DNA from: Sclerodactyla briareus
Taxonomy: Eukaryota > Echinodermata > Holothuroidea > Dendrochirotida > Sclerodactylidae
Length of the DNA stretch: 64,000 nt
Assembly (NCBI GenBank): GCA_026419785.1
Contig: JAODTK010003721.1
Coordinates: forward strand, 434,001-498,000
Reading direction: 5' to 3'
A program made the translations under genes and the position numbers. Every line of letters begins with the position of its first letter. The first letter of the stretch is position 1. This document shows, in pieces, positions 1-11,699 of this stretch. A model generated the notes under the pieces. It was not told where the DNA came from, ran no database searches, and saw only the letters and a program-made list of their open reading frames with translations.

Positions 1-1346
1 GGGGCTATCGAGGGGAGCCAGGATCAAGCGTTGTCCTCCGATCTCCACTGAGCCACTCCAGAATCAACCTGTTAATTAGGGATAGACTAAAGTTTGTTCA
101 GGGTCAAACAACAACTACTTTATACACAACCTTGGCCAAGAGAAACCATTACGAGATACGAGCTTAAAATTTATGGTGCCGTACCTTCAAGCTCCCCTTG
201 ATGCCGCTATAGTTGCTTAAAAAATATAATTGCGGAATGCTTTTCTGTTACAGCGGTTAGTACGTTACATTTACTTGTTTTGAGAGAGGGTAACTCAGCA
301 ACCAAAAGTATCGAAAAGAAGAATCAACAATGCTCGTGGAGTGTGGCGTCCGCGATATCTGAGCAAAAGAACCAGCCCTGTGTTTTTTGCTCTATGTGCT
401 TCATCTTCTATGTTATGGTGAGGCTTGACGCTCACTGTTGACTAGGGCTTGTGCCCTCACGATAATTTTCCATTAATCAATTTTAAAACGATTAATAATC
501 GATTAATCAAATTTGTTGTATTTGTTCTGGTAGGTATTGTCTGTATTACAGGGAGGGCTATATCAGTCTCTCCTGCACATTACCTGCCAATCGAATCATC
601 TAAATAAGGCTGACCGGTTTAGCTTTATCGGTACAATTATTAGGAGTGGTCTAGAGTCTAGACACTGGTTAGAAGAGGAAAGGAAGGAAACATTGCTCCA
701 TGTTTTAACTCCCGATTAATCGAACATGATAATTCTTAATCATTTTTCATTGTTCAACTAATACTCTATAAATCTTCATTTGAGCACGCTCTACTGTTGA
801 CGTGAGATGGTGATTGGATTCCTTTTGGACTACCACTTTGCCTCATTTGTTTTACTGCTGACAGCTAGTGCATTCAATGGCACGGTTTTCAGGAGGTAAG
901 GCATGGTAAGCCAACATTCCTTTTTTGGCATACGGCGCCCTCCCGCAGACGATCCTGCCACCAGCTTTTGTTGGTGGAACAGGAAATCCCACAGCACAGC
1001 TGGCAGGTACCCAGGCCTTTGTCATAAAAGACCTGTATAGTTGTCTATAGTTTTGTTTACGAACTGACTGCTATGCACTTCAAAAGTTTGTAGGCCATCT
1101 TGCTCATTTTGAGAGCATTTCGGGATGCAACTTAGCTATTCGAACGCTGGTAAGGTAATGCTGGACATGACACAGTTATGACGCACCCTTTCCAGGGGTT
1201 GGAGTGTGCGTCGTGCCATTAAAAAGTGCATAACATAAGTAAATCATTGTTTTCCAACAGCAAACCACATAAAAGGCCTAGCAACATACTCACATACCTA
1301 ATGAGTTCCTGAGGAACGCAATGGGGAGTACCGAGCCTAACGATAA
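1..1346. other. Anonymous non-coding stretch
   Basis: No recognisable gene, RNA or repeat is seen. Open frames are at chance length and have no family resemblance. Confidence 0.5.
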
Positions 1347-1613
1347 CGTCACCTTCTCTTCAAAGACCACCTCAAAGCACTCGCCATCCCGCAGAGTTCT
1401 TCCGCTGAAGAGGAGACCATTGTTGAATTCCTGACGACTTGTCCATCTCTCCGCAACTTGCCGTTCTCGGAGACCTTACCAACTGCCCGTGCTTCGAGTG
1501 GAACCGGTGCTCCCTCCGAAGGTCTGCCTCGTGCCAGACTGGCCATCATGAATCGTGGCCAACAGCGTGCGCCGTTACACAAACACCGTTGCCACCTGCC
1601 GTCACTTGACTGA
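1347..1613 (+). CDS. Possible coding exon without a start codon, unrecognised
   Basis: An open plus-strand frame of about 88 codons runs from just after a TAA (1344-1346) to a TGA at 1611-1613. Its composition is protein-like, rich in Leu, Ala, Ser and Glu, with readings such as FKDHLKALAIP and EETIVEFLTTCPSLRNLP. A pyrimidine-rich tract followed by AG lies near 1351-1366 and could be a splice acceptor, so the real exon might begin there. The opposite strand is also open for 92 codons, which weakens the case because this segment is simply poor in stop codons. I do not recognise the product. The TCPSLRNL reading loosely recalls leucine-rich repeats, but that is not enough to name it. Confidence 0.2.
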   Translation, partial: RHLLFKDHLKALAIPQSSSAEEETIVEFLTTCPSLRNLPFSETLPTARASSGTGAPSEGLPRARLAIMNRGQQRAPLHKHRCHLPSLD

Positions 1614-2910
1614 ATGGGTACATACAAACAAACCTAGAAAAGAAAATAACATGGCATATTGCTTAGCGTTCTATTCGCATTAATACTCGTTCCCATGACT
1701 GGGGAATAGCGTTCCATTTGCACGCATATAATGGTGTCAGTGGTGGACTGGGAGTAGGAAACCGCCATCGACTTCACAAGCAATCCAAACTGACTACATT
1801 TACCCAACTATCTGAAGGCAAATGAAGAATATCCGAGCAGTCTAAACGCAATCACTAAAAGCAACGACCATCAATGTCTATGCTTCAATGTCGATACCTC
1901 ACTTGATACTCATTTGTGTGGTAAACAGGAAATCATGGACGACTTAAAGAGAAATAAAGGGAGTACAGCTACAGGCACAGGTTCCGGGAGAGGAAGCTGA
2001 ATATAGTGCGTTTCAGCCTTTGGGAGCGATTCTAACTATTGAAGATGCGCGAATTAAAGATAATTGTCACTCCCAGCAGTCCTACGTTAGTACCACTTCT
2101 CTAATTTTCCCATGTCTGGAAAATCTGAGTCGTGTAATAAGACTGAGAGCAAATGAGATGGCACTGCGAGACCAACATAGTTTCACTACATAATTCTAAT
2201 GAGGGGAGGTAATTCATGAGAATGCCTTCAAGCTGACAGTGCACCCATGATAATATTAGTATCAGTCATCACATACCAGGGAGGAGAGCAAGCAGAACAA
2301 AAAATTAACTACACGGAGCTGGATAACGGAACAATGCAGGGAAGTCAGCCGATGTTATGTATGAAGTTCCGTGGCCCCTGTGGGCCGGAGGTGTAAGCGG
2401 CGGTACAGGACCCAACACTTGTAAGGTAGTGCAGACCAGTTAGACCAGGACCATTGTGTCATGCCACCCCTTGTAATAGGCAGTTTTTCAGCATTCTTGT
2501 TGTAATTTCATATTCTCTACTGTAATTTGACAGTTTGCCCAATAAGATGAAGTGATTTCGGTTTGGACCCACCATCTTTTGGGAAGATTTTCATATGTAG
2601 GAAAAATAACAGATCAATGGGGCTATAGGAGCCTCAACTATCTAGCCGATTTTCTGTTACAGACAGAACCAAGCCTAAACTGGTGAATTAGCTATCATTT
2701 TATCATGCACCCAGTTAAGCCTAAAAAACTAAATCCAACTTCTGAAGACGGAACGCGAACGATGTGCTTTAAACTTAGGTGTAATGCATTGACATGACCA
2801 GTTTACATGTCTGTTAGATCTTTTATCTTTATTTGGAAGAATTCAGATTGGTGTGTTTACATCGTTATTTTTCAGTGATTTGCTTCCAGAACACATGTAT
2901 ATAATATAGG

Positions 2911-2934
2911 AAAAAAAAAAAAAAAAAAAAAAAA
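2911..2934. repeat. (A)24 homopolymer
   Basis: Twenty-four consecutive A residues. No retroelement coding sequence is recognisable upstream, so I do not call it a retroposon tail. Confidence 0.9.
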
Positions 2935-3735
2935 CTAATACATTACCCGTCGCGAAATTATCACAACTTGTCCTTTTTGCTACAATCGGAATGCCCATAT
3001 GTTGTGCATAGACTGTGTAGTGTATTGTAAACATCGTACATCGTGTGCATGCCATGATCGATGTCACAATAACATATCGCCACCGGTGTCTTCAATACAC
3101 GCACATAAATCCACGGCATACGGTTGTGGATATGGCGTTCGCGCCCCGGCTACTGCACTCTAGCCAGCGTTCCATCACTACCGAATTGTGACGATGTGAA
3201 AAGTTGACGAATTTAGAATTTGAAAAAAATTTGATTTCCGGAACAATGTCAAATCAAGACAATCAGGTGGGAGATTTAACGTTTAGGAGGAGCCATGATC
3301 ATTACAAAAATATTCTTGATGGAGAGATGGTTGTCTGTCGGGCAACCAACCTCAAAGTTCTGTTGTCCGAAAGCAATTATGGTCGTCCGATCCCTCATGA
3401 CGATTGGATCAGACGACCGTATTTATAAATTGAGCCAATGGAAAGGAGGCCTTGTTACGTGTATGTGGAGTGTGGCAGTTTGCCTTGCACCTGCTCCAGC
3501 GTGAGGCGTACCATACCCTCTAGCGGGCCTGGCGCTGCACATTTTTCCAAAGCATAATAACGATGCGATGTTCGCTCATGTATTGTACGTACGTGCAGTA
3601 CTGACACAGCGCTCGCGGGTTTCGTGGGGAGCGCAGTCCATTTGCTCTCCTGTGTGTAGGAGGAGAGCAATTCATGTAGTTATTCTTAGGAAGCCGCTTT
3701 GATCGCACTGGTAATCAAAATTAGGATCGCAGAGG

Positions 3736-3749
3736 AGCGCGATCGCGCT
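3736..3749. repeat. 14-bp perfect palindrome AGCGCGATCGCGCT
   Basis: The sequence is self-complementary, CpG-rich, and sits in otherwise ordinary sequence. It is flanked by GGAGCGC-like and GCGCTCC-like words that extend the dyad imperfectly. Confidence 0.8.
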
Positions 3750-4620
3750 GGCGCTCCTTATAACGCAAGCCCCTGCTTGAGGGGGATACTACCAACTTCC
3801 CGGGGAACCTCAAGGAATAGGTCAGGAATAGGTTGTGCATGCAAAGGAAAAAAACATAATTAGTCATTTTTTGTGCTGGGAGAACTTTGACTGCCGCTTG
3901 GAACCTTCCGCTATCATTGATGTTTCACGATAGTTTCAGTTAAATTGTTCCAATCCCTGATCGTTTTCGGGAGAAGGAAAACTTGTAGCAATCCTTATTT
4001 GTTGATAGTGTTGTACAAGCTCTAGTGTTCGTATGCGGTGAGAGTCGATTAACAGGTGAATGTGATGGCACTTATGGGAATCGAAAGGTGACCATTGATT
4101 GCCTTCTAAAATTGTGAGCCCTCTAACACAATGCCTGGATGCAAGAGGCTGCCATCCCAACTCCATCATATTGGCAACGGCCTCGGAGGACCTAGATTAC
4201 ATTGCGACGGTTGCACAAAATGGCAGCATCGGACCTGTAATTCCGGTAAGAAAAACACGTTCTTCACATCTTATTCAGCACAGAATTTTGGTCTAGTACA
4301 AAATCTCTGCTAAAATCACACAAAGTGTCCACACAATCTTACAAGCACAGATCATTTCAGCACGCATCTGCCTTCCTTTGGAACAGTTTACCAGAGTCCG
4401 TCAACGCTAAAAAAATGCTAGGCATACTTCAGGTTGTCAGCTTCATAAATTGTTCTCAAGGACACATTTGTTTTCTTGTTTAAAGGTGTATTTGTTGTCC
4501 TGGTTGGTGTTTTGTCCGGCGCAGTGAGACTTCTTTGTGTAATCCTGGTAATGGCTATATAAGAACTTATTATTATTATATTGCACAACACTATACACTA
4601 GCACTAAACAGTTAGGCTTA

Positions 4621-4640
4621 GGCCTAGCCTAGGCTAGGCC
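4621..4640. repeat. 20-bp perfect palindrome
   Basis: GGCCTAGCCTAGGCTAGGCC reads the same on both strands. Flanking GGCTTA and TAGCCC words extend it imperfectly to about 34 bp. Related GGCCTAGG-type words recur near 16,770-16,800 and 22,733-22,742, so it may be a simple low-complexity motif of this genome. Confidence 0.85.
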
Positions 4641-5390
4641 TAGCCCCTAAGATGAAGCAACTGCCAAAGCCTTCGGGAACCAGTGAACTCACAGATTGGA
4701 AACAACATTGAAAGAATTAAATGTAAGAGGCAAGATGAGCATAATAATAGCAATAATATGAAAAGAAAACAAATGTAATTTACAGATGCAGTTCAACCAG
4801 AACCGCGAGGAGAGAGGAGCTGTTCGAAAACAGATGATCATTTTTCCCTCGTCGCGATATTCCAAACGCACAAAGTGTGTCTGAAATCAGTACTAGAATA
4901 AACTAACTTGGCTGGAGCTACAATTGCGGGGCTGGTGAGTGCCGATGATTCCATGATTATAATGAGAAATTAGCAATTTTTAGCTAAAACTGGTGCTTCT
5001 TTTAAATGTCCCATGACCCCAAATAAACGGGTTGGACTAGCCTCTGGCCTGTGTCCTGGGAACAAATCTGAACCCAAACAGCTCTTACTGTATGCAAAGG
5101 GTCCCCAATCCGCATAAGAAATGAGGACAACATCTGATCAAACCTTTTACTTTGTCAAATAAGCAAAGCCTGTTCGCGTTGAACACATTCCACCTGATTG
5201 AAGGAATTATTCGAGAGCTAAGCTATCGACAATATACGCAAAAAATATAAACAGTGACCGGAAACATTATATACGATACTTGAAATGAAAATCCAGTCTC
5301 ACAGTCATAAAATCACAGCGATAAAAATTACGTAGACGATAAAGCTGTCAATGACGAATAAACACATTTTCAACAGAGATCCGCATGGGC

Positions 5391-5462
5391 GGCCTGTTGT
5401 ATAGTGGCATGATTCTCGCTTTGGGGGCGAGAGAGGTCCGGGTTCGACTACCGGTAGGGCCC
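5391..5462 (+). tRNA. tRNA-Pro (anticodon UGG), possibly a pseudogene
   Basis: The segment has an A-box-like TTGTATAGTGG, a clear anticodon arm CTCGC-TTTGGGG-GCGAG whose 7-nt loop gives anticodon TGG, and a B-box-like GGTTCGACTAC. That layout and anticodon match eukaryotic tRNA-Pro, which would deliver proline to CCA and wobble codons. The arm after the anticodon carries an apparent extra GA. The acceptor stem is poor: only the outer GGCC/GGCC bases pair well and the inner positions mismatch. One or two base errors in the sequence could explain this, or it may be a decayed or retroposed copy. No CCA is encoded, as expected. It stands alone, with no tRNA cluster. Confidence 0.7.
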
Positions 5463-5744
5463 CAATAAACTTTTGATTTCTATAATTCACATAGTTTTGC
5501 CTGACATCGTACAAGTGCAACTGTGTCCCAACTTCGGTGCAACTGTCATCTTCAGTGTCGAAAATGTACTGAATCCAGGAAGAACGTATTCTATGAAAAG
5601 AATTTGATGAAATTATGAATTAATCAATTGTTGCATTCGCGAAGGTCCTTGCTGGAATGGTTTAATACTGGGTCATTAGCGAGGACTTTATTGTGGCCCA
5701 TGACCCTTGAAGCGGAGGATCAAAGCGGATGTGTACTCGAAGAG

Positions 5745-6345
5745 GTTAAGCATATCCCTACCCGTGAGTTGAGCTGTCTATAGTGACCTATCCTGGGCAA
5801 AGCATAGTACTCAAACCGCAAACAGTGCCAACCAAAGTACTTCGACTCCTAAAAAGGAATCTTGGAACTGTCCTCAGTCGGAAAAGGAGGTTGCCTATAA
5901 GGACCCTCGTTAGGCCTAAATTGGAATACGCCAGTGCGATGGGACTCCTTATCGTGGTAACATTAAAGATGCCCTTGAAAAAATACCAACGACGAGCAGC
6001 AAGGTTTGTTAAAAATGACTGCAGGCAGACCAGTAGTGTCAACAGTCATGTTAGTAGATTCAATGGGACAAGGCTAGGGAGAACGGGGCCAAGGCTCGAA
6101 TCGTCAGTGGTCAAGGAATCTACTGGTATCACCCCACGTACAGATGCGCTCCATCCAATTTCAACCTGTAGCTAAACACGTCTCTTCGCATGACTGAACT
6201 ATATTAATTCCCCAAGCTCAGAAAGATTGCTATGAAGTACTCCTCTATCCACGCACCATCCCCAGTGGAATGATCTTTCAGCGATCTCAAATCTGCTCCA
6301 GTGTGCTCTCCTTCAGCACTCCTGACAATTACATCTAACCTGGAA
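5745..6345 (+). pseudogene. CR1/L2-type non-LTR retrotransposon ORF2, C-terminal fragment
   Basis: This is the 3' part of a reverse-transcriptase polyprotein, downstream of the catalytic core, from a CR1/L2-like retrotransposon. The frame 5783-6175 reads KVLRLLKRNLGTVLS, then LVRPKLEYASA, then QRRAARFVKND, the usual post-RT order of these proteins (thumb-like 'TLVRPKLEYA...QRRAARFV'). After a shift the characteristic end motif YPRTIPQWN is read near 6235-6270. At least two or three frame breaks and the lack of any RT or endonuclease upstream mark it as a 5'-truncated dead copy. It lies about 300 bp after the tRNA-like gene on the same strand. The family call is solid; the exact clade is not. 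Confidence 0.75.
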
Positions 6346-6379
6346 AAAGAAGGACGACCACACGTCAACAGCCCACTGG

Positions 6380-6740
6380 GCGATTTTGTGTGGAATCAAG
6401 ATCACGAAAGATCAAGATCGAAGCGAGCTATCATCAGAAATGTTCTCCTGGGAAATGTACTTCAAGAGGTCAAGCACAACTATAGCGTATCTTGGATAAC
6501 GAGGGATTACTGGGCAGCCCCCCCCCCTCCCCCGCCGTATACAGAAGTACGGGAGTTCCATTGTATCATTGTAGGCCCTTTGGAGTTTGGATGTTTTGCA
6601 CCTACAATCATTATAATCCCCACTTCGGGATATGATGGTTTGCCTTCGTCATGTCCGCCGCGTCCGCCGCCGCCCGCGTCCTCCGCCGGAAGATTTCGCG
6701 TTAGCGCGATCCAACGCTTTACTCGATTTAGCTTAAACTT
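6380..6740. other. Anonymous GC-skewed stretch
   Basis: Contains a C-run near 6520-6534 and a CCG-rich patch at about 6650-6690. Frames on both strands stay open because of composition. No gene is recognised. Confidence 0.4.
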
Positions 6741-7985
6741 GGCACATCGGGTTTGACACCATGGAGATCTCGGATGCTTTTTCGAAAACTGGTATACCGT
6801 ACGTCCTGTGCCTCTCTTTGGTGATTTTATGCCAAATTTTTCAAGTTTGCCGATACACGACACTTGGTACCATGGGTGACAATTGGTCCCTAACACATTA
6901 TGGCATTTTCAAGGTCATCCGAGGTCACATTTGTGTATTTTTTGCGATTTTTTGAACATGTCGATTTGGCGAAACTTGGTTATAGGGTAACAGATTTCCC
7001 GAAAAAACATGACGCATTTTCACGGTCACCGAGTCAAATTTGCGATATTTTTTGCTTAAAGGTATTAAGGGTCCACTTAGGGGTCAAAAACTGATTTTGG
7101 TACTTTTTCCGCAATACACTTGGATTGTTCATCAGAATGCAAAATGCTCCTATAAGTGTATGTATCACATAAGAGTGACAATTTTCATAAAAACTGTCAT
7201 GTCATTGCAGGTCACTAAGGGGTCAAAAACTGTATCTGTGAAGGCTGGAAGGTTCACCAATTTGATATAGATTTTGACCTGCATGGTGTGTGACCTCTGC
7301 CTCAATTCGACTCTCTGTCTGGTGGTCATGTGGTTAAAGGTTGAGTCTTGAATAATTGCGCTTATTTTAATAGTTACTGGCAAAAAAATAGAAACGGTTT
7401 TTGGATATGGTGATAGACCTTTGTGTGCTTTATGGAGGAAACCACTCCGCTTCGTCGGACGCATACTTTGTGTAGTTACAAGGGTCAAAGTTTTAATTCA
7501 ATAGCTTTTTCGGATAAACATTAGTCTTGTTCTTGGAAAGCAATAGCTTCTAGGATGGATGCACACATGGAAAGTACCAATTTTTATAAAACAGCCATGT
7601 CATGAAGGTCTTAAAAGGTCACGTAGGGGTCAAAAACTGATTTTAATACTTTTGTGGCAATAGCAATGGGCAGGTTATCAAGAATGCACAATGCTCCTAG
7701 GCGTGGAAGTATCACATGGAGAGTTTTAAATGTTCATAAAACCTGCCATGTCATTAAAGTTCATTCAAGGTCACTTAGGGGTCAAAAACCTTTCTGGCCA
7801 TAATCGGAACATTGAATATTTGTGAAGGCTGGAAGGTTACCATTGTGATATAATTTTTGACCGCAGGTGTGGGACTCTGACCTCAATTTGACTCTGTTCG
7901 GGTGTCTGGGTTTTACAGGTTGAAGTCCTTGAATAAATGTGCTTATGCAAGGAGTTAACGGGCAAAAAAATAGAAACTGGTATCG
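6740..7985. repeat. Tandem array, unit about 570 bp, with 'aggggtcaaaaac' core
   Basis: The block at 7206-7405 recurs diverged at 7777-7980: both carry TGTGAAGGCTGGAAGGTT, a TTTTGACC word, a 'cctcaatt-gactctg' stretch and AAAAAAATAGAAAC. The preceding part (7070-7165) recurs at 7626-7780, sharing TAGGGGTCAAAAACTGATTTT and a 'caatgctcctag/cctataag' segment. The sequence from 6740 has similar low-level repeats. Frames of 64-107 codons inside it are repeat by-products. Confidence 0.75.
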
Positions 7986-8084
7986 GCAAGTGGGATATAC
8001 AAGTTGGCGTCATACCGCCAGGCGGTGTCTAGTCTCCAATTTATCTTGTGTATGATATACTACCCGGTTGTAACCAACTAACAT

Positions 8085-8705
8085 GCTAAATCAACCACTG
8101 AATGGATGAAGCTCATATTTCGTGTTTATATGTGAGTTCCCAGATGAGCACGTGGTTTGGGGTAAGGTCCGAGGCCCCTGAGGTCAGAAAAGGCAGAAAA
8201 TCCTTGTAAAGCTAAAATATGTTTGATCTGATCCAGCTGGAATTTAGGTGTTGGGGTTCCTTCAATATTCAAGAGCAACGGTACCCTATGTGTAAGGCAG
8301 CTGAGAAAGAGTGTAGTTATGGCTAATTAAGTGTAAAACGTGACAAATCGACTCCACCTGATGGATGAAGCTCATAACAGGTGTAGGTGTTCCCTACATT
8401 GATTCCATTATTTTACGGTCAGGTGAGGGGTCAACAGTGGTAAAAGTGTGAACATCTCGTTGAGAAAATGTGAAATTAAGTTGATAAATTGAACTAGTGT
8501 GTAACTGTCTTATCAAGGTGAGAGACTATTTGGTATTAGGATAGCACCTTTCTGTGTGGAAAAATTTTGGGAACATTATCAGATGTGTCATTCATAATGT
8601 TGCCCAAAATGAACTGGTACAATCTCACGTTTGTCCGTGTGGCTGGACATAGGTTTTCAGAAGAGTCGAGAGACCACTGAGCCTTTTGTTTTTGGTTTGT
8701 AGAAA
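8085..8705. repeat. Dispersed repeat 'G', copy 1
   Basis: Shares an ordered set of words with the copies at 11,505, 18,610 and 27,390: 'tggatgaagctcat', a 'ttccc-atga' stretch, 'ggtcaggtcagaggtca', and a distal block ending with a 'gagtcgagagaccactgagcctttt' type sequence. The 'gatggatgaagctcat' core occurs twice, near 8100 and 8358, so the unit is itself internally tandem. It carries no coding frame. Confidence 0.8.
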
Positions 8706-9234
8706 CGTGCACGGTTTAAGGGCTTAAACAGACCATAGCTCTTTTCATCTTCTTCTCCGAGTCCTCCGATTAACTAAACATAAGTCAGTATATGTTCTGC
8801 ATCGATAGGAAGCCATGGCGTCGCCAAGGGAGGGGGAGGAGGGGGGCAGGGGGAGCACACCCCCTCGAAAACCTGAGCCCCCGTGTCACCCTCCCCCACA
8901 CCCGATGAAATTTTTCAGTATTTTTCATCATTCAGATACCAAGTGTGAAATAGATTTGGCCAACAGAAAAATATCACAAGAAAGGCAGTAATTGTGTCAA
9001 CTTTGCACTAAAAAGTGAAACATTCTGTGCTCGGTGTTAACGTGGTGGATTCCGCCTCGTTGCCTCTCCCATTATCTCCGCACACTCTGTGAAAATTTCC
9101 GCCTCATTGGGACCTCTAACTGAACATATATGGAAGTGAAATTATAACAAACTACATTATCATGGACCTTCAAAAACTACAATCAACCTCTTTTGATGAG
9201 CTAATCTTTAGCCTCTGGTCCATTTCATCCTCCT

Positions 9235-9835
9235 CGTACCACGGCGATCGGAAAATACAGTAGCTAGGCTATCAGAATTGGATTTTCAAAACGCATGTTG
9301 TTCAGGTAATTGTACTCGAAAGTTCCATGCTCTCTCGGGCATGACGTCCATATCATGATTGGGACAGTAGAGCTGAAGCTAGCGAAAAATGGAGCCCAAT
9401 TTTTTTGGTGAGATCTGTTTCCGATGTGCCGGGAAAAACGGCAAAAATTTTCGCACTTCGCGCGCACTGTTGAACAATAGTATGGAGCACAAATTGTTTA
9501 ACATTCTAGCCAAAAAAATCAAAATCGGGGCAGCGATAAACCGAGGTTAGACGAAATTTTCCCCACCGTTACAAAATATTTGATTACAAAATGCCCAGAT
9601 TTGGAGCTCGGTACATGCAGCCTATCTAAAGCGCCGGCAAAGGTCATTCCGGTCATCTGGGGGGCTTGCGAAACCAACATTTTCTCGTACGCTCCGCGAC
9701 AACCAATGAGGGCGCTCGGCTTAGATGGTACTCTTGTCCTTCCCCTCCCCCCCACAAAGATGTCGTGCCCCCTTGGCCCCCTCCCCAGTATTTGTAAACA
9801 AGTCTGGTGACGCCACGTAGATGGCTCCATTGATT
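9235..9835 (-). repeat. Dispersed repeat 'F', minus-strand copy
   Basis: Its reverse complement aligns end to end with 44,470-45,060. Shared words, read in this copy's minus orientation, include TTTGTGCTCCA, TTTTTCCCGGCACAT, an 'agatctcacca-aaaaatt' stretch, CTGTCCCAATCATGATATG and a 'gcggagcgtacgagaaa' word. The two minus-strand frames of 67 and 103 codons fall inside the repeat and have no recognisable product. Confidence 0.85.
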
Positions 9836-10217
9836 GAATTATGCAAGAGCAACAAGCTACTGGTTACGCCGCACACAAAAAAAAAAGTAGAATTTGATCA
9901 CCGTGAAGTGCGGCGTACAACAGCTGTGAGAAACAAATTGTATTGTTGATATCACTATTATGAATGATATCAGCAATTATTACAAGGAGGAAAATGTGAA
10001 ATTACTGATCTCACCAAATCCGTTTGCTTGATAGGCCTATCACTAATTCATTTGGTGATTTTAACAGTAATTCAACTGTGAATTTGGCTTGGCACGTCAT
10101 CAGCGTGATAGCAGTAGTAGTGAGAGGGGCTGGCGCGGGCGTCCACATCTTGTGTCAGTGAACAGGATTCGATTGTTATGGGTGGGCTCCGGAACCGCAA
10201 AAAACATCTAATATTTC

Positions 10218-10490
10218 GTGGATTTGTGGCGTGCAGTTGCCACTTTGACAGGTGAGCTGACTCTAGTCACTCTACACAAAAGAAGTCGGGCCAAAGCACC
10301 CAGCCCTACAGTGAAGCAACAACCAACATATGCACCCGCTCTATCCTGCAGAGCTACCAAAACCGCCAGAAAGAGTCGTAGCAACTCATCTCTCTCAAAC
10401 AAGCCGGGTCTGTGTCCATTTAGTGTAATAACAAAAGTAGAGATAACACGACCGGGCGTGGAGTACCACGGGGAGGGGGATCAGACACAC
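10218..10490 (+). CDS. Doubtful open frame, unrecognised basic region
   Basis: The first 90 codons or so of a 181-codon open frame lie outside any repeat I can identify. They are rich in Lys, Arg, Ser, Thr and Pro, with readings such as KRSRAKAPSPTVKQQP and RATKTARKSRSNSS. The rest of the frame (10,490-10,763) lies inside a dispersed repeat, and the opposite strand is open as well. No domain, signal peptide or membrane segment is visible. It may be a basic, disordered exon or pure chance, and chance is more likely. Confidence 0.12.
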
Positions 10491-10790
10491 CCAGATCCGA
10501 GTGATAATGAATTTTCACACACAAAAACTTGGTTTTTGCAGTTCAGTAGACGCTTTTCAGCTGTATTCAGCAAATTTATGCAGACAGCAGGGGTTAGGGG
10601 CCCATACACAGTATTATTCGCCAATAGGGAGGGTGAGGCCATTGTGAGGGCGCATACCGTGGGTTCCGACATAAACCCCCACCCAGGGTTAGATCGAAAA
10701 TTCCGGAAAACGTCTTTCGAAATCCCAAACTACATCTCGGTTCAATGCTCCTATCGAAAATAATTGAGATAATTATTTACTGTGGAGCTA
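10490..10790 (-). repeat. Composite repeat 'C', internal fragment
   Basis: Matches 37,520-37,790 in the same orientation and blocks of 60,240-60,570 in reverse orientation. Shared words include 'tttttgcagttcagtagac', 'cagctgtattcagcaaa', TAGGGAGGGTGAGGCCAT and a 'cgtgggttccgac' stretch that runs into a C-run. The 3' half of a 181-codon plus-strand frame is repeat sequence. Confidence 0.8.
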
Positions 10791-11504
10791 TATCATTGTC
10801 ATCAAAAAAGCATTTAATTGATTGTTAGTATGGTTCCGTTCAAAATCGTTCAACTAGTGGAATGTCTTACATAATAACTTCGTTACGTCAAGCATGTAGC
10901 ATCATGATATGATGAGGGTATCGAACCAATGACTTCACAATTACATTGGGAAGATAACACTTATTGCAAACAGCTCAGCCGAGACTCACTGATTGGTTCT
11001 CTAGAAATACTTTCATTTTTCAATCAAATCTCATTCATCTGATTGTCAGCAGGTTCCAGTCAGAATCGGTTAACTCTAGTTTGGCTGGTATCGACGTTAT
11101 TGACTCCCTTACTACTGGTTTAATAACAAAAAGTCAGCACTGGAGCATTTGTCATCTGCCAAGAGCTTTGACACTGTGTCAATCCAGATTTATTTTGAAG
11201 AATCGAACCACTGTGTGTGAAGAGGGCTCCATAGATTCATTCAAAGGCTACCGGTACCTATCGATCTTAAGCAGTGTGTTTTATTTTTTTCATAAACAGG
11301 TATCAAACTTTCATAGCATCGAGGGACTGTTCCCCAAAGCTCTATTCTGGGACGATTCTAATTAGTAATATTATAATGAAAACATCTCACGGGCAAAATT
11401 CCACCGAAACGCTCATGGCACACACGAAGCTCGAACGAGAAAAAGCAATACAATTATTTTTCCTTGACGAAGTCAGAAGGAATGTGTGCAGTCATGCAGT
11501 TGTG

Positions 11505-11690
11505 TCAGCTTATGCATATTTTTGTTGCTGTGTTTTGTGTGTGTATGTAACGCGCTGTAAAACAATAACTAGACCCCACCTGGATAAATGAGCTCATACT
11601 TGGTATGTGTGTTCCCCATGATGAATACATTGACTACTTGGTTTGGGGTCAGGTCAGAGGTCACAGAGGTCAAAGTCTCACGCACTCTAA
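11505..11690. repeat. Dispersed repeat 'G', short copy 2
   Basis: Runs from a TGTGTGTATGTAACGC-type word through CACCTGGATAAATGAGCTCA and 'gtttggggtcaggtcagagg' to GAGGTCAAAGT. This is the same order as in the 18.6-kb copy. It lacks the distal block. Confidence 0.8.
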
Positions 11691-11699
11691 ATTTATTTT

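Larger units (their letters stand above)
1640..5380. other. Anonymous stretch with simple repeats and palindromes
   Basis: No gene is recognised across these 3.7 kb. The only structures I can support are a poly-A run and two short perfect palindromes, listed separately. The open frames of 60-77 codons here have no family features. Confidence 0.45.

Noticed and set aside
6301..6896. Overlapping frames of 151 (plus) and 129 (minus) codons
   Set aside because: Both pass through C-runs and a CCG-rich patch on opposite strands. Composition, not coding, keeps them open.
10218..10763. The longest plus-strand frame (181 codons) as a gene
   Set aside because: Its second half is a dispersed repeat also found at 37.5 and 60.3 kb, and the opposite strand is open as well. 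Only the first half is kept as a very doubtful entry.
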